The notes below the pieces were generated by a model. It worked only from the letters and a program-made list of their open reading frames with translations, was not told the DNA's origin and did no database searches. Shown here piece by piece: positions 1 to 6,793 of a stretch of DNA of 13,255 bases. The first letter of the stretch is position 1. Every line of letters starts with the position of its first letter. The DNA lies in the NCBI GenBank assembly GCA_030840415.1, contig JAVEEO010000271.1, positions 1 through 13,255 of the forward strand, read 5' to 3'. The translations under genes and the position numbers were made by a program. This DNA comes from Pseudonocardiales bacterium. Lineage in GTDB: Bacteria > Actinomycetota > Actinomycetes > Mycobacteriales > Jatrophihabitantaceae.

Positions 1-1100
1 GCGGCATTGACTCCACCGCGATCGCAGCGTTGGCCCGCGAGCACAACCCGAAGCTGCTGACCTTCACCACGGGCTTCCATCGCGAGGGCTTCTCCGAGAT
101 CGACGTGGCCGCCGAGTCGGCCGCCGCGATCGGCGTCGAGCACATCACCAAGGTGGTCACCGCCCAGGAGATGATGGACACCCTGCCGCTGATCGTCTGG
201 TACCTCGACGATCCGGTGGCCGACCCGGCGCTGGTGCCGCTGTACTTCATCGCCCGGGAGGCGCGCAAGCACGTCAAGGTAGTGCTGTCCGGCGAGGGCG
301 CCGACGAGCTGTTCGGCGGCTACACCATCTACCGCGAGCCGATCTCGCTGCGGCACCTGACCGGCGCGCCGGACCCGGTTCGCCGCCTGCTCGGGGTCCT
401 GTCGGACCGGCTGCCGGAGGGCATGCGGGGCAAGGACCTGCTGCGCCGGGCCTCGATCGGCATCGAGGAGCGCTACTACGGCAACGCCCGGATCTTCCGT
501 CCCGAGGAGATGCGTTCACTGCTGAAGACGTATTCGCCGGACGTCAGCTACACCGACGTCACCGCGCCGTACTACGCGGCCAGCACGCACCTGGACGACT
601 CGACCCGGATGCAGTACATCGACCTGTTCACCTGGCTGCGCGGCGACATCCTGGTGAAGGCCGACAAGATGACGATGGCCAACTCGCTGGAGCTGCGGGT
701 GCCGTTCCTGGACAAAGAGGTGTTCCGGGTGGCGTCGGCGATCCCGGTGGATCAGAAGATCACTCGCGAGACGACGAAGTACGCGCTGCGCCGGGCGTTG
801 GCCGACATCGTGCCGGCGCACGTGCTGAACCGGGCGAAGCTGGGTTTCCCGGTGCCGACCCGCCCGTGGTTGCAGTCCGAGATGTACGAGTGGGCACGCG
901 ACATCATCAGCTCGGCCGGTACCGGTCACCTGATCGACACCCAGGCTGCTTTGCAGCTGCTGGACGCGCACCGGGACGGCCCGCACGACTACTCCCGCAA
1001 GATCTGGACGCTGCTGGTGTTCATGATCTGGCACGGCATCTTCGTCGAGGGCCGGATCAAGCCGGAGATCCCGCAGCCGGTGTATCCGGTCGCGATCTGA
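1..1100 (+). CDS. asnB: Asparagine synthetase B (glutamine-hydrolysing), 5'-truncated by window edge
   Basis: Makes asparagine from aspartate, glutamine and ATP in the cytoplasm. Only the C-terminal synthetase domain is here (about 365 residues). The N-terminal glutamine amidotransferase domain, with its Cys nucleophile, lies outside the window. The frame is open from base 3 and begins GIDSTAIAAL, the right half of the PP-loop ATP-pyrophosphatase motif (SGGxDS). It continues with SGEGADELFGGY (about bases 289-324), the adenylate-binding signature, and later LVKADKMTMANSLELRVPF and RAKLGFPVP, all conserved in AsnB. A TTG at 30 is an internal codon, not the start. The TGA stop (1098-1100) overlaps the ATG of the next gene by one base, so the two are probably co-translated. 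Family assignment is near certain; the specific role rests on homology. Confidence 0.95.
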   Translation, partial: GIDSTAIAALAREHNPKLLTFTTGFHREGFSEIDVAAESAAAIGVEHITKVVTAQEMMDTLPLIVWYLDDPVADPALVPLYFIAREARKHVKVVLSGEGADELFGGYTIYREPISLRHLTGAPDPVRRLLGVLSDRLPEGMRGKDLLRRASIGIEERYYGNARIFRPEEMRSLLKTYSPDVSYTDVTAPYYAASTHLDDSTRMQYIDLFTWLRGDILVKADKMTMANSLELRVPFLDKEVFRVASAIPVDQKITRETTKYALRRALADIVPAHVLNRAKLGFPVPTRPWLQSEMYEWARDIISSAGTGHLIDTQAALQLLDAHRDGPHDYSRKIWTLLVFMIWHGIFVEGRIKPEIPQPVYPVAI

Positions 1101-1588
1101 TGATCTTTCGCTGGCTGCGGCGCGATCGTAAGGAACAGCAGCGTCTTTCAGACGTTGCTCTGGGCCAGGCAGGCGTTGACGGCTATCCCGGTGACTTCAC
1201 CGGGACCGTGGTGCCTCGCTATGAGCCGCATCCGGACGGCCTGGCCGACCCGGGCGAGGTGGTGTGGGGCTGGGTGCCGTACGAGGAGGATTTCGGTCGG
1301 GGCAAGGACCGTCCGGTGCTGATCATCGGGTTGGACGGCGAGTACCTGCTGGGGCTGATGCTTACCTCGAAGGATCACGACCGGGACGCTGCCGACGAGG
1401 CCCGGCACCGCCGGCACTGGCTGGATGTGGGGACCGGTGCGTGGGATTCGCAGGGCCGACCGAGTGAGGTGCAGCTGGACCGGGTGATCCGGCTGCGTCC
1501 GGAGTCCGTCCGGCGCGAGGGCGCGGCCCTGAGCCGCGCGGTGTTCGACCATGTCAGCCAGGCCTTCACCGCGCTGCGGCGCGACTAG
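1100..1588 (+). CDS. PemK/MazF-fold protein (type II toxin-like), no adjacent antitoxin
   Basis: 162-residue protein starting at the ATG that overlaps the asnB stop (TGATG), the arrangement used for translational coupling. A basic N-terminus and a roughly 50-residue lead-in precede a MazF/PemK-like core: GEVVWGWVPYEED (residues 52-64, the usual first strand), GKDRPVLII (68-76), and later RPSEVQLDRVIRL (120-132), matching the conserved positions of the PemK fold. Classical members are sequence-specific endoribonucleases paired with a small antitoxin. No antitoxin-sized gene is seen upstream (asnB) or in the 900 bases downstream, and the core is embedded in a longer protein than free MazF (about 110 residues). 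It may therefore be an orphan or a non-toxic relative. Related stand-alone proteins occur in actinobacteria. Fold assignment is fairly sure; activity is unproven. Confidence 0.8.
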   Translation: MIFRWLRRDRKEQQRLSDVALGQAGVDGYPGDFTGTVVPRYEPHPDGLADPGEVVWGWVPYEEDFGRGKDRPVLIIGLDGEYLLGLMLTSKDHDRDAADEARHRRHWLDVGTGAWDSQGRPSEVQLDRVIRLRPESVRREGAALSRAVFDHVSQAFTALRRD

Positions 1589-1608
1589 CGCGCCAGCACG
1601 CCTCGGTC

Positions 1609-1623
1609 CGAAACCTGGTTTCG
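1609..1623. repeat. 15-base palindrome after the PemK/MazF-like gene
   Basis: CGAAACC-T-GGTTTCG, 7-base arms around one base, starts 21 bases after the stop codon at 1588. As RNA it would form a 5-pair stem with a 5-base loop and no U-run, so it is a poor intrinsic terminator. It may be a protein-binding dyad or a weak 3' hairpin. Composition changes just after it. Confidence 0.35.
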
Positions 1624-2490
1624 TCCAATAACTGGAAATCTGATGGGTGGCGTTCGAACGACGATCCCATCGAAGCCGTTGCGACTTGCGTGATCATCGC
1701 CAGAACGCGGCGCCAGCGAGCCCTATCGCCGAATGGATGAGCACGTCGCAGACTGCCGCGAGGCTGCACCGCGTTGTTATGCGCTCTGTGACGACGTCAC
1801 GTCGTTCATGGCCACGTTGCCCACTCTGGCCGAGCATCTGGTTACGCATGGTCTGGATTGATGCGTCTGGCTAAGTTTGGTAGACGGTTAGGGCGCGGTT
1901 CTGTCTGCCGACGGCGTTGCGTGAACTGAGATCATAGTCGGCAGTCGCAACCCCAACTCCCATTTGCAAGAAGCTCGACCAGAATGCCTTCCTCGGAACA
2001 TATGCGAAGTAAAAGGGGCCTCGCCACCCAGTCAACAACTCCGGAGTCGGTCTCCAGCAATGGCGCGCCAATACCCGGCATGCTCGGGCATGTGGCACCA
2101 GTCCTGAGACAAGTTCACGCCGTACCAGAGCTTCAGGTCGAGACCAGAATCGACCATACGGCCAAAGAACATACTAGTCCCGACAAACCGTACCTAACAG
2201 CCGCTAAACGCTTAATTCTGTATAACCACCCTGGCGACTCATCTCCTGAACGGGCATTTAGCGCTGAGAATCCTGCCCCACCGTCCGGAACGCCGGCTGA
2301 GCCGGAGCTACCCGACCACCCACATCACCAGCTGGAAATCCATCCTGAGCACCTAGGGCATCACCCGCGACGACCGCGCAGGACTCGAAGTAGTCATGAC
2401 CTTAGATAAGAATCTGATACCTACTTCTGGCTCGGTCGTGACAGCGGGCTCGGGTGGTTCTACAGTGCTGCTCAGCATGTAATAGCTCAC

Positions 2491-2499
2491 GGGGGAGGG
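2491..2499 (+). promoter_or_regulatory. Strong Shine-Dalgarno deciding the TPR gene start
   Basis: GGGGGAGGG ends five bases before the GTG at 2505. An earlier in-frame GTG at 2454 has no such site and would put 17 residues, including two adjacent Cys, ahead of a clean signal peptide. The later start is therefore preferred. Confidence 0.6.
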
Positions 2500-2504
2500 C
2501 ATAC

Positions 2505-3185
2505 GTGCGCTGGATACTTTTATCCGTCATGGGCGTTTCCTTCATGGGATTGAGCGTAACCGCATTGTCGGCTAATGCCGCATCTACATTTCCGGCGGCA
2601 CCGTCGACGTCTTCCACAGGGTCCGCGGCCACCTTCGAGTGTGCCGGCGCAGACAAGGTGTTCGACGCCGGAAGGCTCGATGAGGCCACGGCAAAGTACA
2701 GCGCTCTCGGGCCGTCTGTGCCTTGCGCAGTAACTGGTCTAGCGGTAATTCGGGAGGTACAGCGTCTATGCGCGCTCGGCCAGTCGTACCGCGCACACCA
2801 TCGAGACAGCGACGCCGACGCCGCGTACAAGGCCGCAATTTCCAAAGCTCCAAATGCTGCGTGCGCCACCAAGGGTGTCGACGCCACCAGACAGAGTTGG
2901 CTCACGCGCTGGCCGTCGGACGCAATTAGCGGACTGCAAGTCCTGGCCGAGCTCGTCGGGCTCGCGCTTGTACTGCTGTTCATCTTCCTCCTTCCTGCGA
3001 AGCTCCGGCGCGTTCGCCATCTGTACCTCCGCTTTCCGGTTGTTCGTTCTCTAATCAGACCGCAGTTGTCGGTCTCTGCGTTCGACGACAGCGCACTCGG
3101 AGACAAGAACTGGGGTGCGTCGTTGGTTGCGAGGATCCAGGAAGAGCTCCATCGAGTGCATCGCGAGGCCCTTTGCGTTGAGTGA
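2505..3185 (+). CDS. Membrane-anchored TPR-like protein, N-terminal part (226 aa)
   Basis: From the GTG at 2505: residues 1-25 form a signal peptide (VRWILLSVMG..., cleavage likely after AxA at 23-25). A Ser/Thr/Pro linker follows, then an extracytoplasmic helical domain (about 45-135) with TPR-like pairs (VFDAGRLDEATAKYSAL; ALGQSYRAHHRDSDADAAYKAAI) and Cys at 46, 74, 89 and 120. One membrane helix (about 141-163, ending LLFIFLLPAK) is followed by a basic cytoplasmic stretch. The last 40 residues (LSVSAFDDSALGDKNWGASLVARIQEEL) read as the start of a domain that stops abruptly. The missing remainder is found in the +1 frame from 3178. I infer one ancestral gene split by a frameshift, although a coupled pair of genes is possible. 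Base composition is lower in GC than the flanks. Biological role unknown. Confidence 0.7.
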   Translation: MRWILLSVMGVSFMGLSVTALSANAASTFPAAPSTSSTGSAATFECAGADKVFDAGRLDEATAKYSALGPSVPCAVTGLAVIREVQRLCALGQSYRAHHRDSDADAAYKAAISKAPNAACATKGVDATRQSWLTRWPSDAISGLQVLAELVGLALVLLFIFLLPAKLRRVRHLYLRFPVVRSLIRPQLSVSAFDDSALGDKNWGASLVARIQEELHRVHREALCVE

Positions 3186-4701
3186 CGAACAAGTCGGATA
3201 CAGCTTGGACTTTGGTTCGGCAATTGATGAATTTGTGGACATCTCCTCCAATAGCGGACTCAAGACGGCGCTCGACAACGCAAGCCAGGTCAACGATCAG
3301 ACTAAAATTTTGGGTGCTCTCCTGGACGTTCTTTACGCGCTACTGCCCACGCAACGGATCGTAATAGCTGGCGTATTGGGCGTACCGGACGACGATGCTG
3401 CAATCTCATTGAGCTTGCAACTTAACGGCAAACTCCAGGGGGCGACGACCGTGAGTCAGCCCGCCTCTGGCTTGAGCGGGGCAGCCCTTACTCCAGTCCC
3501 GCCTATCGCTCAAGCCTTTTCTGCGGACCGGGGCCGAACCCCGCAGTCCGCTACGACCGTCGCCACGGCGCGGGATTATGAGCAGCTTGCCGGACCAGCA
3601 GCAGTCTGGATCCAGTTCCAGGTTGCGCGGCTGCTGCGTGGCGACGACACGGTGGCAGAGGCTTCTACGCAATCGTTTGCACTCCTTCGACAAGGCATGG
3701 AACGGCACACTTCTGGGGAGTACGCTGCGGCGAAGCTCTTCTATCAACAAGCCATTGTGCTGGATGCACGGAACTGGCCCGCCCGCCTGAACCTCGCGTC
3801 GATCGAGTTGCAGCTAGGTCAAGCCGAGGCGGCGTTATGGGTTATTCGTTCAGCGCTCTCTGACCTGGAGGCCTCACCAGACGACCGCGAGCCGGACTCT
3901 GGTGTCATCCCTAAATATCTCTTCGAGCCGAACTACTACCGCCTGCGGTACAAGCTCGCGGCGTCATTGATTCACGAAAGGCTCAAGCCAAGCCCACCGT
4001 CATCTGCGCCCGTAGCTAACGATCACGACCAGGCATCTGGTGCACCCGCTGAATCGAAGTTGTCGACTCTCATCGACACGGATACAAGCAACGCCGTAGC
4101 GGCCACCAAACGTCTCTTGGGGGATGCGGAGCGGTTTATTCGGACCTACGAAGATCGCCCGCGGTGGAAGCTCTGGGGCCAGCCAGCTCCCGAGGTACGC
4201 CTTTACCGCTTCCTCGTCCTCATAGTGGTGCCGTGCGCCAAGCTTGTTCTCGCTGGTTGCTACCTAATCGATGAGAAGATCGCTGACGCGCAGAAGCTTT
4301 ACGACTCGGTTATTGCCCCGAGCGAACTCCCCGGACAGCGGCGCATCGCCCCAACCCGTCGGATGTCCTACCGCGTGCAATACAACCTCGCGTGTTACCT
4401 GTCGATGCGAAACGACTCCCCTGACATGTCCAAGGCGCTTCGGCACCTAAGCTCCGCGCTAAAAAGTGCGCGCGGCGCCGACCGCTATCGACTGGCAGTG
4501 TGGGCTCGACGCGACCCGTCGCTAGAAACCATGCGGTCAAACGCCGAAAAGACCTTCAACGAGATCCTCAGCGAAGCGTCGGCAAGCTTTTCAACCTCGA
4601 CCGATCGATCCGTTCCGATCGACGGTGATGGCGGAGGTCAGGACAACGCGGCACGACTCGCGGCACCGGGGATGCCCAGTACGGCTCCTGCTACTCGGTG
4701 A
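3178..4701 (+). CDS. TPR-repeat protein, C-terminal part of the split protein (507 aa)
   Basis: The start is taken as TTG at 3178, with GAGG about nine bases upstream and an 8-base overlap with the preceding gene. GTG 3115 is an alternative but would translate the shadow of the upstream frame. Residues 5-95 (YSLDFGSAIDEF...LPTQRIVIAGVLGV) look like the second half of the domain begun at the end of the upstream frame. TPR helices follow at about 165-230 (QGMERHTSGEYAAAKLFYQQAIVLDARNWPA, quoted only to mark the repeat through its A/G pattern, residues 172-202). A Pro/Ser/Ala-rich linker runs 271-292. A second TPR block runs 395-463 (YNLACYLS, then RRDPSLETMRSNAEKTFNEIL ending the repeat). The tail from 465 is disordered. 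There is no signal peptide or clear membrane helix, though 343-360 is hydrophobic. Probably cytoplasmic if joined to the upstream half. Function unknown; scaffolding by TPR is an inference. Confidence 0.7.
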   Translation: MSDEQVGYSLDFGSAIDEFVDISSNSGLKTALDNASQVNDQTKILGALLDVLYALLPTQRIVIAGVLGVPDDDAAISLSLQLNGKLQGATTVSQPASGLSGAALTPVPPIAQAFSADRGRTPQSATTVATARDYEQLAGPAAVWIQFQVARLLRGDDTVAEASTQSFALLRQGMERHTSGEYAAAKLFYQQAIVLDARNWPARLNLASIELQLGQAEAALWVIRSALSDLEASPDDREPDSGVIPKYLFEPNYYRLRYKLAASLIHERLKPSPPSSAPVANDHDQASGAPAESKLSTLIDTDTSNAVAATKRLLGDAERFIRTYEDRPRWKLWGQPAPEVRLYRFLVLIVVPCAKLVLAGCYLIDEKIADAQKLYDSVIAPSELPGQRRIAPTRRMSYRVQYNLACYLSMRNDSPDMSKALRHLSSALKSARGADRYRLAVWARRDPSLETMRSNAEKTFNEILSEASASFSTSTDRSVPIDGDGGGQDNAARLAAPGMPSTAPATR

Positions 4702-5119
4702 GCCATCCCGCGGCTTGCGTTCTAAGTTGAGGATGCCGCTTTGCCAGGACCCCGGCGCTGAAGAGATCGACCGCGTCAAGATACTGAGCTAGATCGGCTT
4801 GGTCTGTATCGCGATGATGACGGCGTAGTCGCCGGCAAGGCTGCGCTGCCGAGTACGCGTTCGGATTGAGGACCACACGGTCACAGCCTCGCAGAACTCC
4901 GCAGTCGATGTGCAAACCGACCGCTCAGTGGTCAGCGTCCGAAGCGAACGTCCTGCGAGCATCGCGCAGTGCGCTCGGCACTGGATGCAGTCAGTCAGTC
5001 GGATTCTCCGGCATGCTGCTGGTAGCGAGAGATTTGTTCGTCGACCAGGCGACGCAAGGCCTCGATCGAGGGTCGGTGCCGGTGTGAGCTGCGCGGTTCC
5101 TGGTCGTCCGCGCCAGCGG
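4702..5119. other. Spacer between convergent transcription units; possible gene remnants
   Basis: 418 bases separate the TPR gene (+) from the end of the glucanase gene (-). No complete gene is supported. On the minus strand a short frame ending at 4995 reads PSIEALRRLVDEQISRYQQH, helix-like and ending in a proper stop, and 4915-4691 gives a 74-residue frame without a recognised family. Both could be debris of broken genes. AGTC is repeated three times around 4989-5000. A small dyad, CGGCG-TAGT-CGCCG, lies near 4828-4842. I see no strong bidirectional terminator. Confidence 0.4.
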
Positions 5120-6793
5120 TCAGTCGACGATCATCTTCTCCAGGCCGAGGTAGGTCCGCGCCGCCCAGGACACCGGGTCGGCGGCGAAGTGGCGCTGCAT
5201 CGACCGGTCGTCCAAGGCGTTAGCCAGGGCGGCCATGATCATGGACTGGTCAAGCACCAAAATCCGATGGCCGACCGCTCCCGTCACCGGGTTGACCGCG
5301 TCGAAGAACCCGTCCACCCCGTACACGCCCGGATAGCGCGATCGCAGCGCGGCGATGTTGGCGTAGGCCTGCTGCGGCGTCACATCCAGCGCGAGGAAGG
5401 ACGCGTGCGGCGTGACCACGTCCTCGGTCGCGCAACCGTGGCACAGTGACAGCCCCTGGTTCGGATGGCTGGCGTCCGCCCCGAACCCGTAGTACGGAAA
5501 CACCAACCCCTCGACGCCGAAGACACCGTAGCCGCCGCTGTCATCGGCCGTGCTGGACGGCGACATGCCCCAGACCGGGTAGCCCAGTTGCTGCTTGGCG
5601 TACCTGATCTGCACCCGCGCGGTGCGCACGTCGGCCAGGCCGAAGCTGTGCCGGCCCCAGGACGTCTCCGGCACCACCTCATTGGCCATCAGGCCCTCGA
5701 ACATCCCGCCGGCGAAGGTCGGGATGAAGCTCAGGTCCGTGCCCGGGTACACGTAATGCCCCTCCCACACCGGGAACCGCTGCCCGGACTGCGGATCGGT
5801 GTAGGTCACCCAGCTGCCTGGCATCGGCCACTGACCCTGCCAGGAGAAGTCGGGGTCGGTGGCCTGGCAGTCCGGGAACGGCGCCGGCGGCGGCAACTCC
5901 CGCCAGCTGCGCCACCAGACGTTGCCGGGCATCTGGTGCAGTCCCATCCCGATGTAGGCCGAGATCCGCGGATCGCTGTACAGCGCGCCGTTGTGGTAGT
6001 AGTGCGTCCAGTTGTCGCCCTGATCCGGCGGCAGGCCCGCGTAGTAGCCGCCGTACATCTGCCCGGTCGGCTGGTTGCCGGCTATCGCCGGGTTGACGTT
6101 GCAGTGGGTCTCGGCCCGGCCGTCGTAGAAGAGCCCGAAGTTCATCTCGCCGAGCAGGGCGCTGGCCTGCGCGCTCACCCCGGGTAGCGCCTGCCGGACC
6201 TCGATCAGGCCCGAGGCGTACCAGCCGTTGTCGACGTTGGACAGGAAGTAGCAGTTGTCGAACGTCGGCGTCGGCTCGGTGGTGCAGTCGATGTCACCGG
6301 GGTTGCGGATCACGTGGCCGGTCGAGGTGTCGTACCACTGGAACAGCATTCCCTGGTAGCGCCTCAGCTGCGCAACCGTGCTGAGCGTCGCCCCGGCGAG
6401 AGCGTTCGCCTGTCCAGTGGTGATCAGGCCGAGGTCCCTGGCCGCCACCACCGCCCACAGGTACACGCCGATGTTGGCGGACGAGGTGTACCTGCCGTAG
6501 CTCGTCGGCGTCGCCGAACCACCCGCGAAGCTCACGTTGTCCAGCGGCAGGTGCGTCGCCGGATCCACGTCGACGCTGTAGAACTTCCAGGTGTCCCGGG
6601 CGATCGCCAGCAGGCTGGCCCGCTGCCCGCGGCTCAGCCCGTGGAACCGCGCGACCGAAGCAGCCGAACCATGCGCACCAGTCGCGGCCGGATGAAACGC
6701 AGCCGGACCAGGCGCGGCGGACACCGCGGCGGGTAGCTGCACCAGCGCGAGCACGGCCACCAGAACGAGCCATCGCCGGGCGGTCCTAGTCAT
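5120..6793 (-). CDS. Secreted PF10091 'glucoamylase'-family protein, GH144-like (possible endo-beta-1,2-glucanase)
   Basis: 557 residues with a signal peptide (MTRTARRWLVLVAVLALVQL..., cleavage likely near SAA at 25-27), so exported. The mature part has the alpha/alpha-barrel pattern of PF10091: SYGRYTSSANIGVYLWA (98-114), FLSNVDNGWYASGL (183-196), FIPTFAGGMFEGLM (356-369), WGMSPSS (408-414), YGVFGVEGLVFPYYG (422-436), TPHASFLAL (461-469) and GVDGFFDAVNP (492-502), ending LDQSMIMAALANAL. Pfam calls this 'glucoamylase', but characterised members include GH144 endo-beta-1,2-glucanases, which commonly sit beside GH3 enzymes; a GH3 gene is directly upstream here. The ATG lies inside the end of that gene (ATGACTAG, 8-base overlap) with no good ribosome site of its own, implying translational coupling. 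Cys at 170, 181, 231, 309, 451 and 454 suggest disulfides. Family firm; the beta-1,2 specificity is inference. Confidence 0.85.
   Translation of the reverse strand: MTRTARRWLVLVAVLALVQLPAAVSAAPGPAAFHPAATGAHGSAASVARFHGLSRGQRASLLAIARDTWKFYSVDVDPATHLPLDNVSFAGGSATPTSYGRYTSSANIGVYLWAVVAARDLGLITTGQANALAGATLSTVAQLRRYQGMLFQWYDTSTGHVIRNPGDIDCTTEPTPTFDNCYFLSNVDNGWYASGLIEVRQALPGVSAQASALLGEMNFGLFYDGRAETHCNVNPAIAGNQPTGQMYGGYYAGLPPDQGDNWTHYYHNGALYSDPRISAYIGMGLHQMPGNVWWRSWRELPPPAPFPDCQATDPDFSWQGQWPMPGSWVTYTDPQSGQRFPVWEGHYVYPGTDLSFIPTFAGGMFEGLMANEVVPETSWGRHSFGLADVRTARVQIRYAKQQLGYPVWGMSPSSTADDSGGYGVFGVEGLVFPYYGFGADASHPNQGLSLCHGCATEDVVTPHASFLALDVTPQQAYANIAALRSRYPGVYGVDGFFDAVNPVTGAVGHRILVLDQSMIMAALANALDDRSMQRHFAADPVSWAARTYLGLEKMIVD

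Larger units (their letters stand above)
1589..2504. other. Gene-poor, lower-GC stretch with short unconvincing frames
   Basis: About 900 bases between the PemK-like gene and the TPR gene, visibly more A/T-rich than the flanking core genes. I see no full gene. On the + strand, 1733-1861 encodes 42 residues ending in a helical-looking segment (TSFMATLPTLAEHLVTHGLD). On the - strand, 2172-2032 encodes 46 residues starting MFFGRMVDSGLDLKLWYGVN, and another frame, 2098-1871, follows with FYFAYVPRKAFW. These could be pieces of decayed genes, since their codons look less random than chance, but none has a convincing ribosome site or a family I recognise. A TATAAC-like hexamer sits at 2221-2226 (+) without a good -35. 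No tRNA, transposase or integrase was recognised. Confidence 0.5.

Noticed and set aside
516..1034. 172-residue minus-strand frame within asnB
   Set aside because: Antisense to conserved AsnB motifs; composition typical of a shadow frame.
1984..2409. 141-residue + strand frame in the gene-poor region
   Set aside because: Pro/His-rich, no ribosome site, no domain; the opposite strand is more protein-like.
2241..2460. Possible transposase C-terminal remnant in a + frame (RSYPTTHITSWKS)
   Set aside because: Only vague likeness to IS4-type C-termini, interrupted by stops, and no inverted ends found.
3160..3190. Programmed +1 frameshift like prfB
   Set aside because: TGA-C context is present but the CTT slippery codon and spaced Shine-Dalgarno are not; kept only as one option for the split gene.
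2402..3223. 273-residue minus-strand frame opposite the TPR gene
   Set aside because: Ser/Arg-rich with no domain or signal; the + strand has a signal peptide, membrane helix and strong ribosome site.
5465..6187. 240-residue + strand frame opposite the glucanase
   Set aside because: No recognisable motif; antisense to a protein with clear family signatures.
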